Of a DNA stretch of 64,000 nucleotides, positions 8,165-16,446 are shown piece after piece. Below the pieces are notes generated by a model that saw only the letters and a list, made by a program, of their open reading frames with translations, made no database searches and was not told the origin of the DNA. The DNA lies in the NCBI RefSeq assembly GCF_018555685.1, contig NZ_JAFLWW010000001.1, forward strand, positions 682,001 to 746,000. Direction: 5' to 3'. A program made the position numbers and the translations under genes. Position 1 is the stretch's first letter; every line of letters begins with the position of its first letter. The DNA is from Aminobacter anthyllidis (GTDB taxonomy: Bacteria; Pseudomonadota; Alphaproteobacteria; Rhizobiales; Rhizobiaceae).

Positions 8165-9235
8165 CTATGATTTCATCGCCAGTTCGGCGTAGTGCCAGCC
8201 AAATTCGGCCACAGGCCTCGCCAGCGCGCCGGCTTCGCGGGCATGCGCATTCGCAGCGTTGCCGTCGACCACACGCTTCATGATGCCCTGGCGGATCCCG
8301 GCAACGCGAAACAGGCTGTAGGCGAGATAGGCATACCAATGGCGGTCCGACACGCCGTCCTGCCCGGTCGCCTTGAGATAGGCGTCGCGATATGTGCGCT
8401 CGTCAGGAATGCCGAGAGCGGCAATGTCGAGGTCGCCGAGCCCGCGATAGGGCTTGTTTGGAAAGCGCCATGTCAGCATGTGATAGGCAAAGTCCGCTAT
8501 CGGCTCGCCGAGCGTCGACAGCTCCCAGTCGACGAGCGCCAGAACCCGCGGCTCGGTCGGATGGAACAGCATGTTGTCGATGCGGAAATCGCCGTGGATC
8601 AGTGATGTGCGTGTTTCAGGTGGAATGTTGGTGGGAAGCCAGTCGATCAGCCGGTCCATTGCCTCGATGGTTTCGGTCTCCGAGGCGCGATACTGCTTGG
8701 ACCAGCGCGCCACCTGTCTGGCGACATATTCTCCCGGTTTGCCGAAGCTTTCGAGCCCTACAGCCCTGTAGTCGGTGTTGTGGAGCGCCGCCGCGACGCG
8801 GTTCATCTCCATGTAGATGGCGCGGCGCTCCGCCGGCGATTGATCTGGCAGTGAAGGCGACCAGAACGAGCGGCCCTCGACGAAATCCATGACATAGAAC
8901 ATCGCACCGACAATGCTCTCGTCCTCGCACAAAAGCTTGGCGCCCGCGACTGGCACGTCGGTTTCGCGCAGCGCGCTGATGACGCGGAATTCGCGGTCGA
9001 CCGCGTGCGCCGACGGCAACAATATGCCGTCGGGCTTCTTGCGCAGCACCAGACGACGCTTGCCATCGAACGACAGCAGCATCGTCGGGTTGGACTGGCC
9101 GCCACGGAAGCGCTCGACGGTAAGTGCACCCTCGCAGCCTTCGATGTTGGCCCTGAGATAGGCATGCAGCCGCGCGACGTCGATCTTGCTGTCGGCGGCA
9201 AGCGGCTCGGTGCCGACGAAACGGCTGGCATCCAT
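8165..9235 (-). CDS. APH-family phosphotransferase, LvaA/ACAD10-11 kinase-like
   Basis: 356-residue aminoglycoside-phosphotransferase-fold protein. The N-lobe holds RFRGGQSNPTM and the lysine strand RRLVLRKKP; the catalytic loop is LIHGDFRIDNMLF and the metal motif VDWELSTLGEP. Proteins of this type in acyl-CoA gene clusters include LvaA of Pseudomonas levulinate catabolism and the kinase domain of ACAD10/11, which phosphorylate the gamma-hydroxyl of 4-hydroxyacyl-CoA. It is followed, within the same operon, by an SDR and preceded 16 bp upstream by an acyl-CoA dehydrogenase of the matching type, which supports that role. ATG at 9235. Confidence 0.85.
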   Translation of the reverse strand: MDASRFVGTEPLAADSKIDVARLHAYLRANIEGCEGALTVERFRGGQSNPTMLLSFDGKRRLVLRKKPDGILLPSAHAVDREFRVISALRETDVPVAGAKLLCEDESIVGAMFYVMDFVEGRSFWSPSLPDQSPAERRAIYMEMNRVAAALHNTDYRAVGLESFGKPGEYVARQVARWSKQYRASETETIEAMDRLIDWLPTNIPPETRTSLIHGDFRIDNMLFHPTEPRVLALVDWELSTLGEPIADFAYHMLTWRFPNKPYRGLGDLDIAALGIPDERTYRDAYLKATGQDGVSDRHWYAYLAYSLFRVAGIRQGIMKRVVDGNAANAHAREAGALARPVAEFGWHYAELAMKS

Positions 9236-9250
9236 GGCGCGCCTCCCCGG

Positions 9251-10453
9251 TCAGTCCAAGTATTTGGCGAGTTCGATGCGCCCGATCTGGTTGCGGTGTA
9301 CCTCGTCGGGGCCGTCGGCGAAACGCAGCTTGCGGGCATGCGCATAATAGTTGGCGAGCACGAAATCCTGCGACACGCCGGCCGCGCCATGCGCCTGGAT
9401 CGCCCAGTCGATGACCTTGCAGGCCATGTTGGGCGCCGCGACCTTGATCATGCCGATCTCGGCGCGCGCGGCCTTGTTGCCGACAGTGTCCATCATGTAG
9501 GCGGCCTTCAGCGTCAGAAGGCGTGCCTGGTCAATCATGATGCGGGACTCGGCGATGCGCTCCAGCGTCACCGACTGCTCGCCGATCGGCCGGCCGAAGG
9601 CAATGCGGTTCTTCACGCGCCTGCACATCAGCTCAAGGCAACGTTCGGCCAGGCCGATCAGGCGCATGCAGTGGTGGATGCGGCCGGGCCCGAGACGGCC
9701 TTGCGCGATTTCAAAGCCACGGCCTTCGCCGAGCAGCATGTTGGTTGCCGGCACGCGGACGTTCTCGAACGTCATGTCCATGTGACCGTGCGGTGCGTCG
9801 TCATAGCCGAACACTGTCATCGGGCGCAGCACCTTGATGCCGGGCGTGTCCATCGGCACCAGGATCATCGACTGCTGCTGGTGCTTGGCAGCACTTGGAT
9901 CGGTCTTGCCCATGAAGATCAGCAGTTCGCAATGGCGGTCGCCGACGCCCGAGATCCACCACTTGCGGCCATTGATGACGTAGTCGTCGCCGTCGCGGAC
10001 GATCGAACTCTGGATGTTGGTGGCGTCGCTCGAAGCGACATCGGGCTCGGTCATGGCGAAGGCGGAGCGGATCGAACCGTCGAGCATACCAGGCAGCCAG
10101 CGCGCCTTCTGCTCTTCGGTGCCATAGCGCTCTATGGTTTCCATGTTGCCGGTGTCAGGTGCCGAACAATTGAATATCTGCGACGAGAAATGCACCCGGC
10201 CCATGACTTCGCAGAGCGGCGCGTATTCGGTGTTGGTGAGGCCCGCGCCATGACGGGATTCCGGCAGGAACAGGTTCCACAGTCCGGCGGCCTTGGCTTT
10301 TGCCTTCAGTTCTTCAAGGACGGCCGGATGACCCCAGCGATCGGCTTCCACTTCCTCGTGATAGCGGTGTTCGTTTGGATAGACGTGCTCATCCATGAAA
10401 GCATTGAGACGCTCGAGCAGGTCTTTGGTCTTTGCGCTGTATTCGAAGTCCAT
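9251..10453 (-). CDS. Acyl-CoA dehydrogenase, ACAD10/11- or LvaC-like
   Basis: 400-residue acyl-CoA dehydrogenase of the longer ACAD10/11 type. Landmarks are [15 protein letters not shown] in the beta-domain, NGRKWWISG, and the C-terminal [18 protein letters not shown], where Glu384 is the catalytic-base candidate. Relatives such as LvaC and ACAD11 work with a phosphotransferase to convert a phosphorylated 4-hydroxyacyl-CoA into an enoyl-CoA. A plain alpha-beta dehydrogenase is the alternative. A perfect hairpin at 10,486-10,509 lies just upstream. Confidence 0.9.
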   Translation of the reverse strand: MDFEYSAKTKDLLERLNAFMDEHVYPNEHRYHEEVEADRWGHPAVLEELKAKAKAAGLWNLFLPESRHGAGLTNTEYAPLCEVMGRVHFSSQIFNCSAPDTGNMETIERYGTEEQKARWLPGMLDGSIRSAFAMTEPDVASSDATNIQSSIVRDGDDYVINGRKWWISGVGDRHCELLIFMGKTDPSAAKHQQQSMILVPMDTPGIKVLRPMTVFGYDDAPHGHMDMTFENVRVPATNMLLGEGRGFEIAQGRLGPGRIHHCMRLIGLAERCLELMCRRVKNRIAFGRPIGEQSVTLERIAESRIMIDQARLLTLKAAYMMDTVGNKAARAEIGMIKVAAPNMACKVIDWAIQAHGAAGVSQDFVLANYYAHARKLRFADGPDEVHRNQIGRIELAKYLD

Positions 10454-10485
10454 ATTCCGTCCGCCGCTGGTATTTCGAGAGAGGT

Positions 10486-10509
10486 GCCGCCGGCTGTTTC
10501 ACCGGCGGC
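10486..10509. other. Perfect intercistronic hairpin
   Basis: GCCGCCGG stem, 8-nt loop, CCGGCGGC stem in the 65-bp gap between the ipdB-like and acyl-CoA dehydrogenase genes. No T run follows on the minus strand, so an attenuator or an mRNA-processing/stability element is more likely than a full terminator. Confidence 0.45.
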
Positions 10510-10518
10510 GCGTGCGCA

Positions 10519-11319
10519 TCAGGCAGCGCGAACGCCGGCAGGATTGCCCTTCAGCACCGTGGCGCGGACATTGTGCGGGTCGAGCCTGGCGATGATCGCC
10601 AGCTGTTCTTCGGTCGGTGCCGCCGTGGTGGTCATGCCTTCGGCACGCAGCAGCGGGAAACCGGTCGCCTCCTGCACCTGCTCGAAGGTCACGCCCGGAT
10701 GCAGCGACAGCACCTGGGCTGCATGGTCAGGACCGTTGAAGTCGAACACGCAAAGGTCGGTGATGACCACGCCGAGCTTGACGTCGGCAGGCTTGGCGCC
10801 TTCCGGCCAGTTCTTGGCGTTGTAGCCGACGCTTGCCACCACATCGACTTCACCTTCGACGAAGGTGCGCTTGGAGTGGTTGGGCAGGAACATCGAGTTC
10901 TTGTGGCAGATCGAATTACCCGGGAAACCGCGAACGCCCAGCATCGCCACCTTCGGCTTCTTGAAATCGCCGCCGAGAGCGGAGATGTTGCCCTGGCCGT
11001 AGCGATCGACCTGAACCGGCGTCACCATGGCATGGCGGCGGCCGCTCCAGACGCTGTCGAAGACGCGGCTGTAGGGCATCCAGCCGGAAAGCTTCGGCTT
11101 GTAGTCGCCGCGCGGTCCAAGCGGGATCGGGTCCTCGACGAGGTAGGCTTCGCCGTCGGTCATCATGATGCCCGGAGCGCAAGTCAGCTTGGCAAGGCCA
11201 GCCGCAAGGCGCGGCAACGGGCCGATGCCGGTGGCCAGAACTTCGCCATCCGCCGCCCAGGTTTGCGCGCCGGTGGCGATGATAAGTTCGGCAAGAGTGA
11301 ATTCTTTTGCAGTCGTCAT
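10519..11319 (-). CDS. ipdB: IpdB-like ring-opening hydrolase, beta subunit
   Basis: 266-residue class I CoA-transferase-fold protein. It carries the segments that I recall from IpdB of Mycobacterium (Rv3552): LTCAPGIMMTDGEA, WMPYSRVFDSVWSGRRHAM, QVDRYGQGNISALGG, GVRGFPGNSICH, and VFDFNGPDHAAQVLSLHPGV. IpdAB hydrolyses the last steroid ring (COCHEA-CoA) rather than transferring CoA. It lies 11 bp behind its partner ipdA. Ordinary PcaIJ/GctAB transferases lack several of these segments, so IpdB is preferred, though the exact ring substrate here is inferred. Confidence 0.85.
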   Translation of the reverse strand: MTTAKEFTLAELIIATGAQTWAADGEVLATGIGPLPRLAAGLAKLTCAPGIMMTDGEAYLVEDPIPLGPRGDYKPKLSGWMPYSRVFDSVWSGRRHAMVTPVQVDRYGQGNISALGGDFKKPKVAMLGVRGFPGNSICHKNSMFLPNHSKRTFVEGEVDVVASVGYNAKNWPEGAKPADVKLGVVITDLCVFDFNGPDHAAQVLSLHPGVTFEQVQEATGFPLLRAEGMTTTAAPTEEQLAIIARLDPHNVRATVLKGNPAGVRAA

Positions 11320-11330
11320 GTCGTATCCGA

Positions 11331-12209
11331 TCAGAAAATGGGGAGCGGCAGGGCGCGGATCTGGGCTTCGCCGCCCACGCTCGCGATGTAGCTGGCCTCA
11401 TCGCCCTTCACGTATTGGTCGACATAGCCCTGCCAGCCGCCCTCTTCGGTTGCCGACGCGGCATAGGCCTTGAGGTGCCCCATGTCCCAGCCATAGGCAT
11501 CGTGAGCCGCCGTCGGGTGTGCACCGAGCGGCGCCTTGACCACGCCGGTGACCAGGCAACGCTCGAACAGGTTCGACTTGGCCTTGTCGGAATATTCGTC
11601 GCCGATGCGGTCGACCAGAACTTCAGTGGTGACAAACACCTTGTCGGCGGCGCGTGCGAACAGGCCGTCGAAGAACGGGTCCGGACCATCGGTCTGGGTG
11701 TTGCCCAGCCGGTCGGCACGGCTGGTGTGTATCAAAGCCACGTCGAGCTTGATCGCGGGCATGGCGAGCAGCACTTCGCCGTCGTCATAGGGTGACTTCA
11801 CAGTCTTGAAGTGCGGATTGTACTTCATGACGTCCGAGCCAAGCCCGACGCGCGTCGCGGCGAACGGCAAATTGTGGCCGGCTGCCTGCAGGCCGAGCAG
11901 GAGGAGGCCTTCGTCCAGCTCGGAAACCTCGACTGCACCGGCTTCGCGCGCCTTGCGGAAATAGGGCTCGATCGGCATCGCATCGAGCGACACGAAGCCG
12001 TACATCAGTTTCTTGACCTTGCCGGCCGCACACAGCATGCCGATCTCGGGGCCACCATAGGCGACCAGCGTCAGGTCCTTGAGGTCCGAGCGCAGAATCT
12101 CGCGCACCAGCGCCATCGGCTTGCGGCGTGGACCCCAGCCGCCAAAGCCGATCGTCATGCCGTCGCGCAAATCGCCAACGACCGCTTTCAGGTCCATTTC
12201 CTTGTTCAT
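11331..12209 (-). CDS. ipdA: IpdA-like ring-opening hydrolase, alpha subunit
   Basis: 292-residue CoA-transferase-fold alpha subunit. Its N-terminal half matches what I recall of IpdA (Rv3551) closely: LRDGMTIGFGGWGPRRKPM, ALVREILRSD, VAYGGPEIGMLCAAGKVKK and YGFVSLD. The following SELDEGLLLLGLQAAGHNLPF block is also shared. With IpdB it should form the heteromeric hydrolase that opens the remaining ring during HIP-CoA (steroid C/D-ring) degradation. ATG at 12,209. It lies between a bifunctional FadB-like gene and ipdB. Confidence 0.86.
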   Translation of the reverse strand: MNKEMDLKAVVGDLRDGMTIGFGGWGPRRKPMALVREILRSDLKDLTLVAYGGPEIGMLCAAGKVKKLMYGFVSLDAMPIEPYFRKAREAGAVEVSELDEGLLLLGLQAAGHNLPFAATRVGLGSDVMKYNPHFKTVKSPYDDGEVLLAMPAIKLDVALIHTSRADRLGNTQTDGPDPFFDGLFARAADKVFVTTEVLVDRIGDEYSDKAKSNLFERCLVTGVVKAPLGAHPTAAHDAYGWDMGHLKAYAASATEEGGWQGYVDQYVKGDEASYIASVGGEAQIRALPLPIF

Positions 12210-12260
12210 AGATACCTAATCCGTTTGTTCTTCGTAATGTTTCGGCAAGGATCCACGGCG

Positions 12261-14354
12261 TCAGCCGTAAAGGCCCCTGCCCTCGGCTACCAGCCGCTCT
12301 ATGAGCGCGGCCGGCTTGAAATATTGATCGCCCACGAGGCCCGCATACTTGTCGAGCGCCGCCTTGACCTTCGGCAGGCCGACTTGGTCGGCATAAAACA
12401 TCGGTCCGCCCAGATAGGTCGGGAAGCCGAAGCCGTTGGTCCAGATGACGTCGATATCGCTCGGCCGTGCGGCCGCACCTTCATCGAGGATCTTGGCTGC
12501 CTCGTTGACCATGGCGTAGAGGCAGCGTTCGAGGATTTCCTCATCGGTGATGGTGCGCGCGGTGAAGCCGCGTTCGCGGCGGTGCGCGTCGAGCATTTCG
12601 TCCACTGCGGGGTCATGCGAGGCCTTCCGGTTCTCGTCATAGACATAGTAGCCGGCGCCCGACTTCTGGCCGAGGCGGCCAGCTGCCACCAGGCGGTCGA
12701 CGATGTTGCACTGCTGCTCGCGCGGCGACATGCGGGCGACACGCGCGGCCCGTGCCGCTGCCATGATGTCCATGCCGGCGAGATCCGCCAGCGCGAACGG
12801 GCCGATGGGAAAGCCGAAGGCGGTTAGCACGCGGTCGACCTGCTGCGGTGTCGCACCGTCCTCAAGCAAAAACTGTGCTTCGCGCGTCCGCTTGGAAAGC
12901 ATGCGGTTGGCAACGAAACCCTCGGAACGCCCGACCATGACAGGCACCTTGCCGAGGCGCTTGCCCAGCGCAGTGGTGGTGGCGAGCACGTCGGGAGCCG
13001 TCTTCGCCGCCCGGACGTTTTCGAGCAGCTTCATGACATTGGCCGGATTGAAGAAGTGCATGCCGGCAACCCGGGTCGCATTCTTGCTGGTCGCCGCCAG
13101 TTCCTCGATGTCGAGGAACGAGGTGTTGGTTGCGATGATCGCATCGTCGCGCAAGACAGCGTCGAGCTTGGCAAACACCTCTTTCTTGACGTCGAGCTGT
13201 TCGGTTACCGCCTCGATCACCAGGTCGACGTCGCCAATACCGTCATAGGACGTCGTCGGCGTCAGCAGCGCCATGCGGCGCTCCATCTCTTCGGCCGTCA
13301 GGCTGCCGCGCTTGACTGAGCCTTCATAGATCTTGCCAATCGCCTTGGTAGCGGAAGCCAGGCCTTCGTCCGTGAGGCCGATCAGCGTCACCGGAATGCC
13401 GATGTTGAGGAAGCAAGCGGCGATGCCCCGACCCATCGTGCCAGGACCGACGATCGCAACCTTCTTGATGTCGCGCGGCTTCACCTCGGCACCGACGCCG
13501 TCAATCTTCAACGCCTCGCGCTCGGCGGCGAAGATATGGCGCAGTGCCTTGGACTGCGGCGAAACCAGCAGTTCCTTGCAGGTCTTGTATTCGATCGCAG
13601 TCGCCTCCGCGACTGGCGTCTCGGTGACCATTCTGATCAGGTCAACCGCAACAAGAGGTGCCTTGAAACCTTTGTATTTCTTGGACAATGCCGTGCGGCT
13701 TGTCTCCAGTACGGCCGGATCGAAGGCAGGCACCGGCAAGTCGCTGGTGCGGCGAACCTTTGCGCCATCGGCAATCACCTTCTCGGCAAAGGCAATGGCC
13801 GCAGCCTTGAGGTCCCCTGACACAACTTCATCGACGATGCCCTTTTCGCGGGCGTCGCGCACCGAAATCTGGCCGCCTTCGCTGATCATCGTCAGGGCCT
13901 GTTCGACACCTGCCAGGCGTGGCAGGCGAACCGTGCCGCCCGAACCCGGAAGAATGCCGAGCTTGACCTCAGGCAGGCCGACCTTGGCGCCGTCGAGTGC
14001 GATGCGATAGCTGCAGGCGAGCGCCACTTCGAGACCACCACCGAGAGCCGTGCCGTGGATGGCGGCGACGATCGGCTTGGTGGCGGCGTCCAGGGTGTCG
14101 ATCACCTCGCCCAGCAGCGGCGCCACCATAGGCTTCTTGAACTCGTGGATGTCGGCGCCGGCAATGAAGGTGCGGCCCGCGCAGACGATGACCATGGCGC
14201 GTGCTTCCGCGTCGCTTTCCAGCGCCTGAACGGCCTCGATCAGCCCGGCGCGCACCGAATGCGACAGCGCGTTGACGGGCGGATTGTCGACGGTGGCGAC
14301 GACGATGTTGCCACACTTTGCGACCGAGACGGTCTTGACGAGTTGCTCGGTCAT
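12261..14354 (-). CDS. Bifunctional enoyl-CoA hydratase/3-hydroxyacyl-CoA dehydrogenase
   Basis: 697-residue FadB/FadJ-type protein. Residues 1 to about 190 are an enoyl-CoA hydratase domain (oxyanion motifs GRTFIAGADIHEF and HGTALGGGLEVALA, catalytic Glu in LPEVKLGILPGSGG). From about 295 follows the NAD-binding dehydrogenase domain (VAIVGPGTMGRGIA), with NTSFLDIEELA, and the catalytic His-Glu region GMHFFNPANVMKLLE. Two C-terminal 3HCDH domains follow. It hydrates an enoyl-CoA and oxidises the product to 3-oxoacyl-CoA. ATG 14,354 overlaps the stop of the quinone reductase gene (ATGA). Confidence 0.95.
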   Translation of the reverse strand: MTEQLVKTVSVAKCGNIVVATVDNPPVNALSHSVRAGLIEAVQALESDAEARAMVIVCAGRTFIAGADIHEFKKPMVAPLLGEVIDTLDAATKPIVAAIHGTALGGGLEVALACSYRIALDGAKVGLPEVKLGILPGSGGTVRLPRLAGVEQALTMISEGGQISVRDAREKGIVDEVVSGDLKAAAIAFAEKVIADGAKVRRTSDLPVPAFDPAVLETSRTALSKKYKGFKAPLVAVDLIRMVTETPVAEATAIEYKTCKELLVSPQSKALRHIFAAEREALKIDGVGAEVKPRDIKKVAIVGPGTMGRGIAACFLNIGIPVTLIGLTDEGLASATKAIGKIYEGSVKRGSLTAEEMERRMALLTPTTSYDGIGDVDLVIEAVTEQLDVKKEVFAKLDAVLRDDAIIATNTSFLDIEELAATSKNATRVAGMHFFNPANVMKLLENVRAAKTAPDVLATTTALGKRLGKVPVMVGRSEGFVANRMLSKRTREAQFLLEDGATPQQVDRVLTAFGFPIGPFALADLAGMDIMAAARAARVARMSPREQQCNIVDRLVAAGRLGQKSGAGYYVYDENRKASHDPAVDEMLDAHRRERGFTARTITDEEILERCLYAMVNEAAKILDEGAAARPSDIDVIWTNGFGFPTYLGGPMFYADQVGLPKVKAALDKYAGLVGDQYFKPAALIERLVAEGRGLYG

Positions 14355-15361
14355 GCCGGCACTCCTTCCCTGCTATTTCCTGAATTGCCTGTCACCAGAA
14401 CGACCTTGCCCTTCACGGCACGCTCCATCACCACGTCGAGCGCTTCGGCGAAGCGTTCGAGTGGATACTCGGCCGAGATATGCGGCCTGAGCTTGCCTTG
14501 GGCGAACCAGTCCATCAGCTCGGCGATGTTTGCTGCGTTCTTTTCCGGCGCCGAGCGCGCATAAGCGCCCCAGAACACGCCGAGCAACGCCGACTGCTTG
14601 AGCAGCAGAAGGTTGAGCGCGATCTTGGGAATGTCGCCGGCGGCAAAGCCGATCACCAGATGGCGACCGAACAGTGCGAGATTGCGCACCGCCGTTTCGG
14701 TCAGCGCGCCGCCGACCGGATCATAGACGACGTCGACGCCCTGCCCGTTCGTCAGCTCCTTGAGCCGCTGGCGAAGGTCCTCGGTCGAGTAATTGATGGT
14801 CTCGTCGGCGCCGTACTGGCGGCAAAGCGCCAGCTTCTCGTCGCTGGAGGCGGCGGCGATAACGCGTGCGCCCATCTGCTTGCCGAGCTCGACTGTGGTC
14901 AATCCGACGCCACCGGCGGCCCCCAGTACGAGCAGGGTCTCGCCCGGCTTGATCTGCGCCCGATCCTTCAATGCGTGATGCGAAGTCGCATAGGTAATGA
15001 GAAAACCGGCGGCCTCGACGAAGCTCATCTCGGCAGGGATCGGAAACACCTTCCAGGCATCGACCGCGACCTGTTCGCCATAGCCGCCGATGCCGGCGAA
15101 GGCCAGGACGCGCATGCCCACCTTCAGACGTTCGACGCCTGAGCCGACCGAGATGATGACGCCAGCGGCTTCGCTGCCCGGCGTGAAAGGCAGTTCAGGC
15201 TTGGTCTGGTACTTGCCCTCGACCATCAGCCCGTCGAAGAAGTTGATGCCGCATGCCTCGATGCGGATCACCACCTGCCCGGGCTTTGCCACGGGTGCCG
15301 GGACTTCTTCTATCCTGAGCTCAGCCCTTGGGGCGAACTCCCTGCAGATGACTGCCTTCAT
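14351..15361 (-). CDS. Zinc-independent MDR-family quinone/enoyl reductase
   Basis: 336-residue medium-chain reductase of the NADPH:quinone oxidoreductase group. The GroES-like half includes ACGINFFDGLMVEGKYQ and FTPGSEAAGVI; the Rossmann half has VLGAAGGVGLTTVELGKQMGA. No cysteine cluster for structural zinc is seen. Related proteins reduce quinones or activated enones and 2-enoyl thioesters. As first gene of the operon with fadB-like and ipdAB genes it may reduce an alpha-beta unsaturated intermediate. Operator copy 5 lies 84 nt upstream of the ATG. Confidence 0.88.
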   Translation of the reverse strand: MKAVICREFAPRAELRIEEVPAPVAKPGQVVIRIEACGINFFDGLMVEGKYQTKPELPFTPGSEAAGVIISVGSGVERLKVGMRVLAFAGIGGYGEQVAVDAWKVFPIPAEMSFVEAAGFLITYATSHHALKDRAQIKPGETLLVLGAAGGVGLTTVELGKQMGARVIAAASSDEKLALCRQYGADETINYSTEDLRQRLKELTNGQGVDVVYDPVGGALTETAVRNLALFGRHLVIGFAAGDIPKIALNLLLLKQSALLGVFWGAYARSAPEKNAANIAELMDWFAQGKLRPHISAEYPLERFAEALDVVMERAVKGKVVLVTGNSGNSREGVPA

Positions 15362-15445
15362 TTCCCTACGCCGCTTCTTGCTGCCATTTCGGCACTGCCA
15401 AATTCTTCAATCGAGTCAAGGAATGGGACAGGGGCAGACCGACAA

Positions 15446-15465
15446 CATCGTCTGATGGGACTAGT
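15446..15465 (+). promoter_or_regulatory. Operator-like motif, copy 5
   Basis: CATCGTCTGATGGGACTAGT, 84 nt upstream of the minus-strand quinone reductase operon. It forms a back-to-back pair with copy 6 in the same divergent region. Confidence 0.72.
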
Positions 15466-15515
15466 CGCAAGGAACCCCGCCTTTGGGCTGCGAAACGGTG
15501 GAATTGCGCGGCGGC

Positions 15516-15535
15516 GTTAGTCCCTTCGGACGATG
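15516..15535 (-). promoter_or_regulatory. Operator-like motif, copy 6
   Basis: Read on the minus strand: CATCGTCCGAAGGGACTAAC, the best match to consensus, with the inverted repeat GTCC-N4-GGAC. It lies 52 nt before the SDR start at 15,588. Confidence 0.75.
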
Positions 15536-15587
15536 TTGCCGGCGCTGACGCGCGCAGGTTCGCGGGTACGTTTCGAGGAGAACAAGC

Positions 15588-16343
15588 ATGGCCCGTCTGG
15601 CAGGCAAAATTGCATTCATATCAGGCGCCACCGGCGGCATCGGCGAGGCGGCGGCACGGCTGTTCGCGCAGGAAGGTGCCAGGGTCGCGGTCGCAGGTCG
15701 CAGCCGCGACAAGGGCGAGGCCATCGCCGCCTCCATCAACGGCTCGGGCGGCACTGCCCTCTATGTGGAGACCGACGTGACTGAACCCGAAAGCGTCGAG
15801 GCCGCGTTCAAGACGGTGATGGGCACATGGGGCCGGCTCGACGTGCTCTACAACAATGCCGGCGGCTCAAGCTCCGCGGATGGCCCGGTGACGGTAGCGC
15901 CGTTCGAGGAGTTCTGGCGTTGCATCAAGCTCGACCTCTTCGGCACCTGGGTCTGCTGCCGCAATGCCATCCCGTTGATGCAGCAGTCGGGTGGCGGCTC
16001 GATCGTCAACTGCTCGTCCATCGTCGGCGCCATGGGCATCCCCAATCGTGACGCCTATTCGGCGGCCAAGGGCGGCGTCATCTCGCTGACCCGCTCGATG
16101 GCGGTGGAATTCGCCAAGGACAACATCCGCGTCAACGTGCTGGTGCCGGGTGCCGTCGCCACCGACCGGGTGCTCGGCTTTTTCGAGCGCGAGCCGCATC
16201 TCAAGGCCCAGTTCGACGCCTATCTGCTTGGCATTGCCGAGCCGATCGACGTTGCCAATGCGGCGCTTTACCTGGCCTCGGACGAATCGCGGAAGATGAC
16301 CGGGCATCAGCTGCCCATCGACGGCGGCATCCTGATTTCGTGA
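15588..16343 (+). CDS. SDR-family oxidoreductase (classical)
   Basis: 251-residue SDR with SGATGGIG at 12-19, NNAG at 89-92, catalytic Ser143/144, Tyr157 and Lys161 (YSAAK) and a C-terminal LPIDGG motif. An acidic Asp/Glu after the second strand is not obvious (VAVAGRSRD), so NADP use is possible. Likely acts on a hydroxyl/keto group in the pathway; substrate not evident. ATG after GAGGAGAACAAGC. It is followed by a CoA-ligase gene that has its own operator copy, so the two are probably separate but co-regulated units. Confidence 0.88.
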   Translation: MARLAGKIAFISGATGGIGEAAARLFAQEGARVAVAGRSRDKGEAIAASINGSGGTALYVETDVTEPESVEAAFKTVMGTWGRLDVLYNNAGGSSSADGPVTVAPFEEFWRCIKLDLFGTWVCCRNAIPLMQQSGGGSIVNCSSIVGAMGIPNRDAYSAAKGGVISLTRSMAVEFAKDNIRVNVLVPGAVATDRVLGFFEREPHLKAQFDAYLLGIAEPIDVANAALYLASDESRKMTGHQLPIDGGILIS

Positions 16344-16361
16344 CCGCCGCGCCGGATATCA

Positions 16362-16381
16362 TTTAGTCTGTGCAGACGATG
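16362..16381 (-). promoter_or_regulatory. Operator-like motif, copy 7
   Basis: Read on the minus strand: CATCGTCTGCACAGACTAAA, with a perfect GTCTGTGCAGAC-type palindrome in the centre. It lies 65 nt before the CoA-ligase start. Confidence 0.72.
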
Positions 16382-16446
16382 TCCGGCTTTCCGGCCGGGT
16401 TCTCTAGTCGGCGCAGAATCCCAATTTCGACTGCAGGAATACGAGC

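Noticed and set aside
9005-10825. 606-codon open frame on the plus strand
   Set aside because: It is antisense to the kinase-like and acyl-CoA dehydrogenase genes, has no recognisable domain, and is a by-product of high GC content.
10519-12209. Ordinary 3-oxoacid or glutaconate CoA-transferase
   Set aside because: The WMPxxRVF, QVDRYGxxNISA and GWGxRRKPM segments fit IpdB and IpdA better than PcaIJ, Scot or GctAB.
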